Shown: positions 1 to 9,400, counted from the first letter of the stretch. The stretch is 64,000 nt of DNA from an uncultured Sphingorhabdus sp. (GCA_947501885.1 CANMXN010000002.1:62001-126000); one strand, 5' to 3'. The notes: generated by a model from the letters alone, not told the origin. Translations and numbers: made by a program.

Positions 1-564
1 TAATGCATTTGCAACTGAGGTACGATCTGAATCGCTCTTATTTTGATTAAGTTTCAGCGTATCACGCCACGCCTTTACTTCCATTTCAAAACCCGTGATA
101 GATTTGGTCATTTTTTGCAACAAAGATTGATCCATCTTGTCCATAGTCCATGGTTCTTTATCCGCTAATTTTTTTTCATTCACTCGGCTTAAATCATCCA
201 AATGGGCCAGCAAACCCTCTTCATTCATTTTGCGAACAGGCCCTTCGAGTTCGAGCGCCAAATAATTCCATGTCGGCACTTGATTATCGCCATCATACCA
301 ATCAGGGCTGATATAGCTATCGGGGCCATTAACCACGCATAAAGCATTCATCCCGCCAAGATATTTGGTAAGCGCATTACCATTAGCTAGATGAAATTGC
401 AGCGCCCCATCACCCGTGTAAAATAGCGGAACATGCGCAACCCTTGGGCCATTAGCGGTGGCCGCGAATATCATCCCAAAGCCAATTTGCGCAATCATCG
501 CTTCCATAGCAGCGCGTGCACTGCCATTTTTATCGGGCCAACGAAAATCAGAATTAGGATGCAT
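1..564 (-). CDS. PaiB-type FMN-binding negative regulator (3' end cut by window)
   Basis: Reading the minus strand from the ATG at 562-564 gives 188 codons without a stop up to the window edge. The protein begins MHPNSDFRWPDK and carries the signature of the PaiB family: ARAAMEAMI, RVAHVPLF, LQFHLANGN and ISPDWYDGDNQVPTWNY. PaiB proteins are split-barrel flavin-binding proteins of about 200-210 residues, known in Bacillus as negative regulators of sporulation and protease genes; in proteobacteria the role is unclear. Only some 15-20 C-terminal residues should be missing. The start codon overlaps the stop of the upstream pseudouridine synthase (TAATG), which implies co-transcription and translational coupling. 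Confidence 0.88.
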   Translation of the reverse strand, partial: MHPNSDFRWPDKNGSARAAMEAMIAQIGFGMIFAATANGPRVAHVPLFYTGDGALQFHLANGNALTKYLGGMNALCVVNGPDSYISPDWYDGDNQVPTWNYLALELEGPVRKMNEEGLLAHLDDLSRVNEKKLADKEPWTMDKMDQSLLQKMTKSITGFEMEVKAWRDTLKLNQNKSDSDRTSVANAL

Positions 565-1775
565 TAACGCCCTCCCTTCTTTTTAAAAGACCCTTTGCCT
601 TTGGTCGGACCAGATTTGCGTGCTGGTTTATAATCAGATGTTCCTGTTCTACCTTTAACTTTACCGGTGGCTTTTTTACCGCGCGGAATATCACCACGGG
701 AGCGCCTCTCACCACGCTGTTCTTTACGCATTGATTTGCTATGGTTTTTGGCAATTTTCTTTTTAATGGCCTTGGTAACGGGGCCACGGCCTTCATCAAT
801 CGGCAAATCGCCATCATTTGCATCTAACCCCAACGCATCCATTGTTGCGGCAAAATGTTCTGGCAAATCAGCCCGTACATCGAGCTTACCGCCCGCTGGG
901 TTGGCAATACGAAGGCGCCGCGCATGCAGATGCATTTTTCGGCTAATTTCACCCGCAAGAAAACTCTCTTTGCCGCCATATTTTCCGTCCCCCACAATCG
1001 GATGACCTATCGCCGCCATATGTACGCGCAATTGATGCGTACGCCCCGTATAAGGAGTAAGCTCCACCCAAGCTGCGCGATTGCCAATGCGTTCAATGAT
1101 ACGATAGCGGCTTTTCGCGCTCTGACCATTTTCTTCATCAACATGCATTTTCTCGCCGCCCGATGATGGCTGTTTGGCAAGCGGTAAATCAATAATCCCA
1201 TCATCAATATTGGGGACACCCATCACGATAGCCCAATATATTTTGCGCGCACTGCGTCCAGAAAAATGCTTTGAGAAATGCGAAGCATTGCCTGCTGTTC
1301 GTGCAAGCAAAAGAACACCCGATGTATCTTTATCCAAACGATGCACCAATTTTGGCCGATGATCATTTTCATAGCACAGCGCATCAAGCAATCCATCGAC
1401 ATGCTGGGTCATTTTGGTACCGCCCTGCGTGGCAAGGCCAGGAGGCTTATTGATAATAACCGCTGATTTGTCTTTATAAATCACCATATCTTGCGCCATA
1501 GCAATTTGACTCTCGGTCAGCGGCATACGCTGCCTTGGCGGCGGACGATCATTTTGTTCCTCGATGGGCGGTACGCGAATAATCTGTCCAGCCTCTATAC
1601 GAAGTCCAGGGTCAGCCCGTTTGCCATCAACACGCAATTGCCCCGTGCGCGACCAGCGCGAGACCATAGCAAAAGAAACTTGCTGCATATGGCGTTTAAA
1701 CCAACGGTCTAGCCTGATACCTTCATCATCAGTATCTACGGTAAATTGCTGTACATCATCGCTAATCTTGCTCAT
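564..1775 (-). CDS. RluA-family rRNA/tRNA pseudouridine synthase
   Basis: A 403-residue protein with an N-terminal S4 RNA-binding domain (about residues 19-70) and a RluA-type catalytic domain with HRLDKDTSG at 145-153, whose Asp148 is the expected catalytic residue. It converts specific uridines in RNA (23S rRNA for RluC/RluD types) to pseudouridine. The C-terminal 60 residues are very rich in Lys and Arg, a likely RNA-binding tail. I place the start at 1775 (MSKISDD) rather than further upstream because this ATG overlaps the crcB stop as ATGA. The target uridine cannot be told from sequence, so no gene symbol is given. Confidence 0.9.
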   Translation of the reverse strand: MSKISDDVQQFTVDTDDEGIRLDRWFKRHMQQVSFAMVSRWSRTGQLRVDGKRADPGLRIEAGQIIRVPPIEEQNDRPPPRQRMPLTESQIAMAQDMVIYKDKSAVIINKPPGLATQGGTKMTQHVDGLLDALCYENDHRPKLVHRLDKDTSGVLLLARTAGNASHFSKHFSGRSARKIYWAIVMGVPNIDDGIIDLPLAKQPSSGGEKMHVDEENGQSAKSRYRIIERIGNRAAWVELTPYTGRTHQLRVHMAAIGHPIVGDGKYGGKESFLAGEISRKMHLHARRLRIANPAGGKLDVRADLPEHFAATMDALGLDANDGDLPIDEGRGPVTKAIKKKIAKNHSKSMRKEQRGERRSRGDIPRGKKATGKVKGRTGTSDYKPARKSGPTKGKGSFKKKGGR

Positions 1776-2173
1776 AATGCCCACCGCATAAAGGTCATCC
1801 CAATAAATAGAGCCAAAACAACCGATAGCGCGGCATAGAGTATTGCAATACCCCATTGGCCGCGCTCGACCATCATTGCCATTTCTAAACTAAATGCAGA
1901 AAAGGTAGTAAAACCACCAAGCAAACCAACACCTAATAATAAGCGGTAATTCTCAGTATAAGATGATATTTCAGCTTGATCACGCAACAATATTGCCATC
2001 AAAATACCCATCAAGAAACCACCGATAACATTAACCACCAATGTTCCCATGGGAAACGCGCCCCAGCTCAACATGGAGCCTAATAATCGACCTATATGAA
2101 AACGCAATGCTGCGCCAATGCCGCCGCCTATCATGACCAATAGAGTGGGTATAAAAGAGGATACTATAGTCAT
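1772..2173 (-). CDS. crcB: Fluoride ion exporter CrcB/Fluc
   Basis: A 133-residue protein with four hydrophobic segments and the Fluc family motifs: GGGIGAALRF near residue 16, GTLVVNVIGGFLMG near 43 and GGFTTFSAFSLE near 85. Fluc channels act as antiparallel dimers in the inner membrane and let fluoride leak out of the cytoplasm. It is the first gene of a tightly overlapping leftward run with the pseudouridine synthase and the PaiB protein. I looked for the fluoride riboswitch that often precedes crcB in the 2174-2240 stretch and did not see it. Confidence 0.93.
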   Translation of the reverse strand: MTIVSSFIPTLLVMIGGGIGAALRFHIGRLLGSMLSWGAFPMGTLVVNVIGGFLMGILMAILLRDQAEISSYTENYRLLLGVGLLGGFTTFSAFSLEMAMMVERGQWGIAILYAALSVVLALFIGMTFMRWAL

Positions 2174-2240
2174 GATATTGAAACTGTTCTAAGCTGCATG
2201 CTTAGCCCTTAGCTTTTGTTAGCCCATTTACGCAACTTAT

Positions 2241-2540
2241 TTGCTGAAACAAGTTTAGCGTGACGATTATGTATATTGGTTATACTGAAACAAGTTCAGC
2301 ATGACGATAGGGTTTTAACACCCGTCATCCTACACGCGCCCGCCATCCTACACGCACCTCACCTTGCACACGAGCCTCACCTTGCACGCGCCCGTCATCC
2401 TACACGCGTCCGTCATCCTGAATTTAGTTCAGGATAACAATGGAGAGGAAGCATTAAACAGCTATTATACTGAAACAAGTTTAGCGTGACGAGAAGCTAT
2501 ACTGTTATGCTGAAACAAATTCAGCACGGCGTGGTGGAAG
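2241..2540. repeat. Repeat-rich spacer: dispersed palindromes plus an 18-bp tandem array
   Basis: No gene is seen between 2174 and 2654. Palindromic units of the type TGCTGAAACAAGTTCAGCA followed by TGACG lie at 2241-2266, 2281-2307, 2466-2492 and 2515-2540, and a mirror variant starting CGTCATCCTGAA lies at 2411-2439. Between them 2321-2426 holds six degenerate units of 17-18 bp built on CCCGTCATCCTACACGCG; the last unit merges into the palindrome at 2411. These look like REP-type intergenic repeats of the kind scattered through sphingomonad genomes; related copies occur at 7354-7427 and 11014-11089. Confidence 0.85.
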
Positions 2541-2606
2541 CGAGCTTTTTCCAATCAATTCCATCTTTTAAATCATATTCTATTTCTTAACCCGCTTTCT
2601 ACGCAT

Positions 2607-2634
2607 AAAAAAAGAGACTGAAAAGCCCCTTTTT
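2607..2634 (-). terminator. Intrinsic terminator of the lipoprotein gene
   Basis: On the minus strand AAAAAGGGGC (2634-2625) pairs with GTCTCTTTTT (2618-2609), with two G-U pairs, around a TTTTCA loop, and the T run continues to 2607. It lies about 20 bp after the stop of the lipoprotein gene at 2655. Confidence 0.6.
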
Positions 2635-2654
2635 CATATCATATGGTTTAGCGA

Positions 2655-3431
2655 TTAACGGCCATTATTAGCGACAATATCAACATTCGTTCCGCCTTGC
2701 GGACGTTCAGTAAATGTTATCACAAATGCGCCGCCGTCAACATCACGAACGCCGCCCAATGTATGTTCGCCAGAGCGTAATACATATTCAGCGCTATAAC
2801 CAGTATGCTTGGCCAATGAATAATAATAATCAACTATTTTTTTCAATGCGACATTCGATGCAAAGCTAACAACGCGAATATCACATAAACCGCCATCAAC
2901 ACCAGCCGCTTCCAATACACGGCCGCGCGGATAAACAGGAAACTCAGCAGGCATACGATTGGCCCATGATGCACCATATTCTAATTTTGCATCGCAAGTG
3001 CCTTTGCCGCGTTGGATTGATTGCTGCTCAGCGCGGGCGCCCAATGTTGTGCCGCGGCTGCTTTGACCACAATTATTGCATTCTTCTTCTGAGAGATTGC
3101 TAGGAGCTGGTGCAACAAGTGCAGGGGCATTTCTAATTTCTGCTATAGTAAGAGCATCACGGCTAGAACCTCTATCCGCAGGGCGAGCACCGCTTGCGCT
3201 GCCATTTACATCCTGGACAGCATTATTATTAGAACTACCATTTAAATCACGATCCACCAAAATACGATCATCAAGTGCAACATTGGCTTCTGGATCAGTT
3301 CCTGCAAGCTCTGCATCTAATTCTTCGGTTTGATTTGTATCATCACTACCGCATGCACTTAGCGATAAAGGCAATGCTATTAATGCCAATGGCAACATAA
3401 TTGGGCGTAACTTAATAGGTTTGAGAGGCAT
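2655..3431 (-). CDS. Hypothetical lipoprotein with a CxxC motif
   Basis: A 258-residue protein with a lipoprotein signal: basic start, hydrophobic stretch, and lipobox LSAC with Cys27. After it comes a long low-complexity Asp/Asn/Ser/Ala-rich linker to about residue 100, a CNNC pair near 118-121, and a globular C-terminal half with regular sequence (GYSAEYVLRSGEH, FVITFTERP). I do not recognise a family with a known function. It should be exported and anchored in the inner or outer membrane. It is monocistronic by position, with its own terminator. The C-terminal half with DYYYSLAKHTGYS could be a small sensor or binding domain; that is only a guess. Confidence 0.75.
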   Translation of the reverse strand: MPLKPIKLRPIMLPLALIALPLSLSACGSDDTNQTEELDAELAGTDPEANVALDDRILVDRDLNGSSNNNAVQDVNGSASGARPADRGSSRDALTIAEIRNAPALVAPAPSNLSEEECNNCGQSSRGTTLGARAEQQSIQRGKGTCDAKLEYGASWANRMPAEFPVYPRGRVLEAAGVDGGLCDIRVVSFASNVALKKIVDYYYSLAKHTGYSAEYVLRSGEHTLGGVRDVDGGAFVITFTERPQGGTNVDIVANNGR

Positions 3432-3680
3432 TAATCTGCTCCTTAAAAAACAATTTACTAACTTCTAATATAGGATGATTGCTTATAATCTTACAAATTA
3501 CTAGCCTAATACAAGGTTAACAAAGCATAATATAACCAATGTTACGAATATATTTGCTATGCTGTACCATCAAGAGACAGGCATCTGTGATTGGTTAACA
3601 CATATAGTGGTCAATTATTCAGATAATCATAGAAATTCTAGATTTTGAGTTATTTGTTCACGATTCGCAACGATATGCAG

Positions 3681-4316
3681 CTATTTAACAATTCCATTAA
3701 AAGAAACACTGCCAGAAGAATTTTTGGTGATCACATTATTAAACACCCAACGAACATGCGTGACATCAGCTACTGTTGCTGCGCGCAAAACATTTGTGTC
3801 GCCCGTATCATTATTTGCTTGGACGCTTAAGTCTTCCAATTTGCCCCAGTTTTTTCCGCCATCAACAGAGACTTCAGCCCATTCTTCGGCAGCTTCTATA
3901 TATTGAACGGCCGCTGGTATTGGGTTTGTTGCCTTAAATCCTGTCACATCTTGGCCCGTATTATTAGTATATTTTAATATGAATTTTAATCTATCACCAG
4001 GAATAACAATAACATCTTTAGGGTTTTTAAGGATAATCTTCTCATTGCCTTGTGCATCATTTTCTGTTCGGATAACAAAGACTTCACTACTGAGAGAAAC
4101 TTGATCTTGAACAGCATTTTGCGCAGCACTTATTTGCACATATATCGTCTGAGCATGCGCAGTACTGGAAAATGCAAAAGCCGAACCAATGAAAGCAGAA
4201 ACACCCAATGCCGTAGCATAGAATAGGGTATGATATCGGTTTAAAATATGCTGATTCATACCATCACTCATTTGTGAGAGGGCATTCTGAATATGATCTG
4301 ATATTTTATTGCTCAT
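3681..4316 (-). CDS. Secreted DUF11-like protein
   Basis: A 211-residue protein with a long N-terminal region, a hydrophobic signal segment (about residues 33-50) and a likely cleavage after AHA. The mature part matches the pattern of DUF11/isopeptide-type beta-sandwich domains: LKYTNNTGQDVTG, TNPIPAAVQYI and a final HVRWVFNNVI. Such domains are usually repeated in large surface proteins; here only one is present. The start at 4316 is supported by an AGGA about 8 nt upstream. A later start at the second or third Met, nearer the signal segment, is possible. Function is unknown. Between this gene and the lipoprotein gene (3432-3680) I see no gene. Confidence 0.7.
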   Translation of the reverse strand: MSNKISDHIQNALSQMSDGMNQHILNRYHTLFYATALGVSAFIGSAFAFSSTAHAQTIYVQISAAQNAVQDQVSLSSEVFVIRTENDAQGNEKIILKNPKDVIVIPGDRLKFILKYTNNTGQDVTGFKATNPIPAAVQYIEAAEEWAEVSVDGGKNWGKLEDLSVQANNDTGDTNVLRAATVADVTHVRWVFNNVITKNSSGSVSFNGIVK

Positions 4317-4551
4317 TATTTCAATCCTATTTTTATAATTTTCATTAGAAAACTATGGAATAAACATCAGATATCTCTTTCTATAGTAAATATTTGGTTA
4401 ATATTATGACTGAAACTTATAAATATAATGTTCAATCAATTTTCCTATGTCCAACCGTTGCAGTGACGCTCGCTATCGTCTAAAGCTTGAGCGATTCAAC
4501 CGTCAGCGAAAAACCTAGAATAGGCTGACCATAAAATTCATGGAGCTCCGA

Positions 4552-7227
4552 ATGACAACCACAGGACAAGATACGCTTAATGTGCGCGGCACAATGCAAG
4601 TTGGCGAACAAAATATCGCTTATTATTCGCTCTCAAAAGCGGCTGAAAAATTGGGTGATATTTCACGCCTACCCTTCACATTAAAAGTGCTTCTTGAAAA
4701 TATGCTCCGCTTTGAGGATGGCGTGACCGTCACCACCGATGATGCGCAGGCCGTTGTTGATTGGCAGAAAAATGCAAAAAGCAATGCCGAAATTCAATAT
4801 CGCCCTGCTCGCGTCTTACTCCAAGATTTCACGGGCGTTCCATGCGTGGTAGATCTAGCCGCCATGCGCGATGCGATGAATAATTTGGGTGCGGACGCCG
4901 AAAAAATTAACCCGCAAGTGCCTGTGCATTTGGTAATCGATCACAGCGTCATGGTCGATGAATTTGGCACGGCGCAAGCCTTTGAAAATAATGTTGCATT
5001 GGAATATGACCGTAATGCAGAGCGCTATGAGTTCCTAAAATGGGGCAGCAAAGCCTTGGACAATTTCCACGCTGTTCCTCCCGGAACAGGAATCTGTCAC
5101 CAAGTGAATTTGGAAAATATCGCGCGCGGCGTATGGTCGAGCACCGATCAAAATGGCGATATGGTAGCCTACCCCGATACCTGCGTTGGTACCGATAGCC
5201 ACACCACCATGATTAATGGTCTAGGTGTTTTGGGCTGGGGCGTTGGCGGTATCGAGGCTGAAGCTGCAATGCTCGGCCAACCTGTGTCGATGCTTATTCC
5301 AGAGGTTGTTGGTTTCAAGCTTACGGGTGAATTGGCCGAAGGTATTACCGCGACCGATCTGGTTTTAACCTGTGTTGAGATGCTGCGTAAAGTCGGCGTT
5401 GTTGGCCGCTTTGTAGAATTTTATGGCCCAGGTGTTGCGGCGCTTTCACTTGCTGATCGTGCGACAATTTCTAACATGGCGCCCGAATATGGCGCGACCT
5501 GTGGTTTCTTCCCCATTGATGATAAGACGCTTGATTATATGCGCCTCACGGGCCGTGATGAGCAAGTGATTGCCGTGACCGAAGCCTATGCCAAAGAGCA
5601 AGGATTCTGGCGCGATGATAATGCACCAGAAGCTGTGTTCACCAAAACATTAGAGCTAGACATGAGCAGCGTTGTGCCATCACTGGCGGGGCCAAAACGT
5701 CCGCAAGACCGCGTGGCGTTAAGCGAGCTGGACGAGAGTTATAATAAAGATTTGGTCGATGTCTTTGGCCGCCCTGCCGAAGGTGCACAAGTCGCCGTTG
5801 ATGGCGCGGATTATACCATTGGTGATGGTGATGTCGCTATCGCGGCCATCACGAGCTGTACCAACACATCCAACCCATCGGTGCTTATCGCTGCTGGTCT
5901 TGTGGCCCGTAAAGCGCGTGCAAAAGGATTGTTCGTCAAGCCTTGGGTCAAAACATCCTTGGCTCCCGGTAGCCAAGTGGTGACCGATTATTTGGTCAAA
6001 GCTGGCCTGCAAGAGGATTTGGATGCGCAAGGTTTCAACCTCGTCGGCTATGGCTGCACCACCTGTATTGGTAACTCTGGCCCGCTGCCTGCCCCGATTA
6101 GCAAAGCGATCAATGAAAACTCACTCATTGCAGCGTCCGTACTATCGGGCAACCGTAATTTTGAAGGGCGCGTATCGCCTGACGTTCAGGCCAATTATCT
6201 CGCATCTCCGCCACTCGTTGTGGCCTATGCATTAAAAGGCACAGTACGCGAAGATATTTATAGCACCCCGCTTGGCCAAGGCAGCGATGGGCAAGATATT
6301 TTCCTAAAAGATGTATGGCCCACCAATGATGAAGTACGCGAGGCTATTGAGGCGCATGTTGGCCGCGAGATGTTTGAAAGCCGCTATGCCAATGTTTATG
6401 ATGGCGATGCGGCATGGCAAGACATTAAAGTCGAAGGCACACCAACATTCTCATGGCGCGCTGGTTCAACTTACATCGCGAACCCACCTTATTTTGAAGG
6501 CATGGAAATGGCGCCAGCCCCCGTGGGTAATATTAATGATGCTAAGGTTCTGGCATTGCTCGGCGACAGCATCACCACCGATCATATTTCACCCGCTGGT
6601 GCGATTAAAGAAGATTCTCCTGCTGGCGAATATCTTAAATCGCATCAAGTTTCCAAAGCCGATTTCAACAGCTATGGATCGCGGCGCGGCAACCATGAAG
6701 TGATGATGCGCGGAACATTTGCAAATATCCGTATCAAAAATGAAATGGTCCCAGGCATCGAAGGCGGCATGACCAAATATCAAGGCGAAACCATGGCTAT
6801 TTATGATGCGGCAATGCGCCACAAAGCCGATGGCAAGCAATTGATCGTCATTGGCGGTAAGGAATATGGCACAGGCTCATCACGCGATTGGGCGGCAAAA
6901 GGCACAAATTTGCTTGGCGTTAAGGCCGTAATCGTTGAGAGTTTTGAGCGTATTCACCGTTCCAACCTAGTTGGTATGGGCGTGCTGCCGCTTCAATTCG
7001 AAGAAGGTACAAGTCGCAAAACACTGAATATGACGGGCGAAGAAAGCTTCTGCATCAAAGGCGTCGCATCGCTTGATCCGCGCCAAGTGGTTGAAGTAGA
7101 AATGACCCGTGCCGATGGCAGCGTTGAGACATTTAATACGCTGTGCCGCATTGATACCGCCAATGAAATGGAATATTTCCTCAACGGCGGTATCTTGCAA
7201 TATGTATTGAGAAAATTAGCGGCTTAA
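4552..7227 (+). CDS. acnA: Aconitate hydratase A
   Basis: An 891-residue monomeric aconitase of the AcnA/IRP1 type. It isomerises citrate to isocitrate in the TCA cycle using a 4Fe-4S cluster. The three cluster ligands are visible at Cys436 (SCTNTSNPS), Cys502 and Cys505 ([10 protein letters not shown]), the spacing of E. coli AcnA. The substrate-binding [11 protein letters not shown] and SRDWAAKGT motifs are present. I choose the ATG at 4552 because GGAG sits 7 nt before it; the upstream ATG at 4540 lacks a site. The gene stands alone, with a strong terminator after it. The 223-bp spacer before it probably holds the promoter, but no clear -35/-10 pair was found. Confidence 0.97.
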   Translation: MTTTGQDTLNVRGTMQVGEQNIAYYSLSKAAEKLGDISRLPFTLKVLLENMLRFEDGVTVTTDDAQAVVDWQKNAKSNAEIQYRPARVLLQDFTGVPCVVDLAAMRDAMNNLGADAEKINPQVPVHLVIDHSVMVDEFGTAQAFENNVALEYDRNAERYEFLKWGSKALDNFHAVPPGTGICHQVNLENIARGVWSSTDQNGDMVAYPDTCVGTDSHTTMINGLGVLGWGVGGIEAEAAMLGQPVSMLIPEVVGFKLTGELAEGITATDLVLTCVEMLRKVGVVGRFVEFYGPGVAALSLADRATISNMAPEYGATCGFFPIDDKTLDYMRLTGRDEQVIAVTEAYAKEQGFWRDDNAPEAVFTKTLELDMSSVVPSLAGPKRPQDRVALSELDESYNKDLVDVFGRPAEGAQVAVDGADYTIGDGDVAIAAITSCTNTSNPSVLIAAGLVARKARAKGLFVKPWVKTSLAPGSQVVTDYLVKAGLQEDLDAQGFNLVGYGCTTCIGNSGPLPAPISKAINENSLIAASVLSGNRNFEGRVSPDVQANYLASPPLVVAYALKGTVREDIYSTPLGQGSDGQDIFLKDVWPTNDEVREAIEAHVGREMFESRYANVYDGDAAWQDIKVEGTPTFSWRAGSTYIANPPYFEGMEMAPAPVGNINDAKVLALLGDSITTDHISPAGAIKEDSPAGEYLKSHQVSKADFNSYGSRRGNHEVMMRGTFANIRIKNEMVPGIEGGMTKYQGETMAIYDAAMRHKADGKQLIVIGGKEYGTGSSRDWAAKGTNLLGVKAVIVESFERIHRSNLVGMGVLPLQFEEGTSRKTLNMTGEESFCIKGVASLDPRQVVEVEMTRADGSVETFNTLCRIDTANEMEYFLNGGILQYVLRKLAA

Positions 7228-7247
7228 GAAAGCGCATAATAATAACA

Positions 7248-7281
7248 AAAAAACCGTGTGGAGCGATCCATGCGGTTTTTT
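7248..7281 (+). terminator. acnA terminator with GNRA tetraloop
   Basis: AAAAAACCG (7248-7256) pairs with CGGTTTTTT (7273-7281); the inner bases continue the stem through two G-U pairs to a GCGA tetraloop at 7263-7266. A fully paired 15-bp hairpin with a T run 20 bp after the acnA stop. The A-rich left arm would let it work in both directions. Confidence 0.85.
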
Positions 7282-7353
7282 AATGTGCGATAGTATGGGT
7301 CACCATTTAATTGATGCTATCGGAAGTTGCCCCTCTTCACCGTAAATCACAAA

Positions 7354-7427
7354 ACGTCATCCTGAATTTAGTTTAGGATAACCTATGATCATATTCTATC
7401 ATACTGAAACAAGTTCAGCATGACGAA
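7354..7427. repeat. Two dispersed palindromic repeat units
   Basis: 7354-7383 holds the CGTCATCCTGAA type and 7400-7427 the ATACTGAAACAAGTTCAGCATGACG type, in the same relative order as at 2411-2492. They lie in the convergent spacer between acnA and ribH. Confidence 0.8.
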
Positions 7428-7475
7428 TGATTCAATAAAATGAATGCCTCAATAACGGCAGCAGTCATTCAATCC

Positions 7476-7898
7476 TTACCCTCGAAATTGCACCGCCAAA
7501 TCATATAGTGCAATCGCCGCTTTTGCCGCCTCACCGCCTTTGTCTTTTTGCGCAGCATCGGCACGCGCCAAGGCTTGCGCTTCATTTTCAACAGTGATGA
7601 TACCATTGCCAATAGCAACACCATCTAGCGTTAAGGCCATGATAGCCCGTGCGCTCTCATTCGAGACGATTTCAAAATGATAGGTCTCGCCGCGAATGAC
7701 CACGCCAATCGCTACAAAACCATCATATTTCTCAGTGTCCATCGCAAGGCTAATCGCGCCCGGTACTTCCAAAGCCCCTGGAACGGTGATGACTTCATGG
7801 CTATGACCCGCAGCTTCTAAGGCAGCCTTTGCTCCACCAATTAACATATCATTTAGCGTGTCGTAAAAACGGGCTTCAACGATTAAAAAATGCGCCAT
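7476..7898 (-). CDS. ribH: 6,7-dimethyl-8-ribityllumazine synthase
   Basis: A 140-residue lumazine synthase. It condenses 5-amino-6-ribitylamino-uracil with 3,4-dihydroxy-2-butanone 4-phosphate, the penultimate step of riboflavin synthesis, and usually forms pentamers or 60-mer capsids in the cytoplasm. Family motifs are [29 protein letters not shown] and the C-terminal NGIITVEN. The start at 7898 ([12 protein letters not shown]) has GGAG 7 nt upstream; an in-frame TTG four codons earlier overlaps that site and is unlikely. It lies 32 bp downstream of ribB, so the two probably form an operon. Confidence 0.95.
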   Translation of the reverse strand: MAHFLIVEARFYDTLNDMLIGGAKAALEAAGHSHEVITVPGALEVPGAISLAMDTEKYDGFVAIGVVIRGETYHFEIVSNESARAIMALTLDGVAIGNGIITVENEAQALARADAAQKDKGGEAAKAAIALYDLAVQFRG

Positions 7899-7930
7899 TT
7901 CAGTCTCCAATATCTTTGTTCTGGCCTATA

Positions 7931-9253
7931 TTATGCGGGATCATGCAATTCAACAGCACGCTGTCCCACGATACGCAAGCCATAAGCATCAAGCCCCACC
8001 AATTCATGGCTGCTATTGCTGATTAATTCCATATCTTGCACGCCAAGGTCCGCCAAAATCTGCGCCCCTACGCCATAATCGCGTAATTGATCGGGCATGG
8101 ATGGTGTGGGCTTTTCTTCATCTTGCTTACTCGAATCTTTTTGGCCCAATAGACGTTGCACCTGCGATGAGAGAAAACGCCTGCCCGTTTGTGGTATCAT
8201 GACGATCAATCCATGTCCTTCTTCGCCAATGATACGCATCGATTCCGCTAGCATTCCCGATGGGCGCTCACATTGACCAAAAATATCATCAAATACCGAT
8301 AAAGCATGCATGCGTACCAAGGTCGGATTTTCAGGATCAATATGGCCTTTTTGCAGCACTAATTGCTCAGTTTGCGTGGCATGATTGAAATAGGTTATCG
8401 CATTCCATTCGCCGCCCCAACGGCTGTTGAAACGCGCCTCGATACGTTTCTCGGCTAAATGGTCATTGCGCAAGCGATAGGCAATTAAATCGCGGATTGT
8501 GCCGATTTTCATATTATGCGTATTGGCAAATTCGATCAAATCATCGAGGCGTGCCATCTCGCCATCATCCTTCATAATCTCACAAATAACACCCGATGGA
8601 TTGAGGCCCGCAAGACGCGATACATCAACAGCAGCCTCGGTATGCCCTGCACGTACCAACACGCCGCCATCCTTGGCTTGCAGCGGGAAAATATGCCCGG
8701 GCGTGACAATATCGGTCGCGCCCTTATTGCTATCAACAGCCACCGCAATGGTGCGCGCACGATCCGCCGCACTGATGCCCGTCGTAACCCCTTCACGCGC
8801 TTCGATAGAGATAGTGAAAGCGGTGCTATATTGCGCACGATTATTTTGGCTCATCATATTAAGATCAAGCTCGCCCACACGTTCTTTGGTCATCGCCAAG
8901 CAGATAAGGCCGCGCCCATATTTGGCCATGAAATTCACCGCATCGGGGGTCGCCATTTGCGCGGGGATAATCAAATCGCCTTCATTTTCGCGATCTTCAT
9001 CATCGACCAAAATATACATGCGGCCATTGCGCGCTTCATTGATAATATCTTCGGCGCTCGCCATTACGCTGCCACCATTGCTGGCTAGATATTTTTCCAA
9101 GCGGCTCAATGTATCGGCTGTTGGGTTCCAATCTGCTTGCCCCAAATGGCGCAAGCTATTGGCATGTAATCCCACAGCACGCGCTAGGCCCGCTTTTGAT
9201 ATTTTTCCGCTATCGACCAATTCGATAATTTGTTCTATTAAAGTTTTGCTCAT
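7931..9253 (-). CDS. ribB: 3,4-dihydroxy-2-butanone-4-phosphate synthase with N-terminal HTH and degenerate GTP cyclohydrolase II domain
   Basis: A 440-residue protein in three parts. Residues 1-60 look like an XRE-type helix-turn-helix (ISKAGLARAVGLHANSLRHL, then a PTADTLSRLEKYL helix). Residues about 66-265 are the RibB domain with DDEDRENEGDLI and AGHTEAA, which makes the four-carbon precursor from ribulose 5-phosphate. Residues about 270-440 align in layout with GTP cyclohydrolase II but lack its zinc ligands: FDDIFGQCERPSG stands where CLTGDxxGSxxCDCG is expected. So it should provide RibB only; a complete RibA is encoded at 62887-63930. AAGG lies 5 nt before the ATG. A palindrome over the promoter suggests self-regulation by the HTH part. 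Confidence 0.93.
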   Translation of the reverse strand: MSKTLIEQIIELVDSGKISKAGLARAVGLHANSLRHLGQADWNPTADTLSRLEKYLASNGGSVMASAEDIINEARNGRMYILVDDEDRENEGDLIIPAQMATPDAVNFMAKYGRGLICLAMTKERVGELDLNMMSQNNRAQYSTAFTISIEAREGVTTGISAADRARTIAVAVDSNKGATDIVTPGHIFPLQAKDGGVLVRAGHTEAAVDVSRLAGLNPSGVICEIMKDDGEMARLDDLIEFANTHNMKIGTIRDLIAYRLRNDHLAEKRIEARFNSRWGGEWNAITYFNHATQTEQLVLQKGHIDPENPTLVRMHALSVFDDIFGQCERPSGMLAESMRIIGEEGHGLIVMIPQTGRRFLSSQVQRLLGQKDSSKQDEEKPTPSMPDQLRDYGVGAQILADLGVQDMELISNSSHELVGLDAYGLRIVGQRAVELHDPA

Positions 9254-9264
9254 AAGCCTTCAAT

Positions 9265-9282
9265 ATCACATTATAGTGTGAT
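9265..9282 (-). promoter_or_regulatory. Palindromic operator candidate overlapping the ribB -10 box
   Basis: ATCACATTATAGTGTGAT is an 18-bp palindrome with a single mismatched pair. On the minus strand its centre reads TATAAT, a perfect -10 box, 12-29 nt before the ribB ATG. The half-site ATCACATTA recurs at 9296-9304, 31 bp (three helical turns) away in direct orientation, and inverted as TAATGTGA at 9357-9364. The cluster fills the divergent spacer between ribB and the thiolase-like gene. Binding by the RibB HTH domain is inference. Confidence 0.6.
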
Positions 9283-9363
9283 GTCAATTAATATAATCAC
9301 ATTAAACAGGTGTTATATTGCATTAAAATAGCCAAGATATGAAAAATATGACTGTCTAATGTG

Positions 9364-9400
9364 AATTTAACTTGACGATTAAATTATGAAACCGCACATT
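9364..9400 (+). promoter_or_regulatory. Promoter and 22-bp inverted repeat before the thiolase-like gene
   Basis: AATTTAA (9364-9370) and TTAAATT (9379-9385) form an inverted repeat with an 8-bp centre. It overlaps TTGACG (9372-9377), a fair -35 box, followed after 17 bp by CACATT (9395-9400), a weaker -10. The arm-spacer-arm layout (7-8-7) is the same as at 15832-15853 in front of the racemase gene. Confidence 0.4.

Noticed and set aside
2174-2240. Possible fluoride riboswitch before crcB
   Set aside because: The conserved GGCGATGG-type start and pseudoknot elements are absent.
2321-2426. CRISPR array
   Set aside because: Units are 17-18 bp with no spacers between them and no cas genes are present.
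7899-7910. TTG start extending ribH by four codons
   Set aside because: The TTG overlaps the GGAG ribosome site of the ATG at 7898.
8499-9281. 260-codon plus-strand ORF opposite ribB
   Set aside because: Antisense shadow of a highly conserved enzyme gene; composition is Ser/Ile/Arg-biased as expected for a reverse frame.
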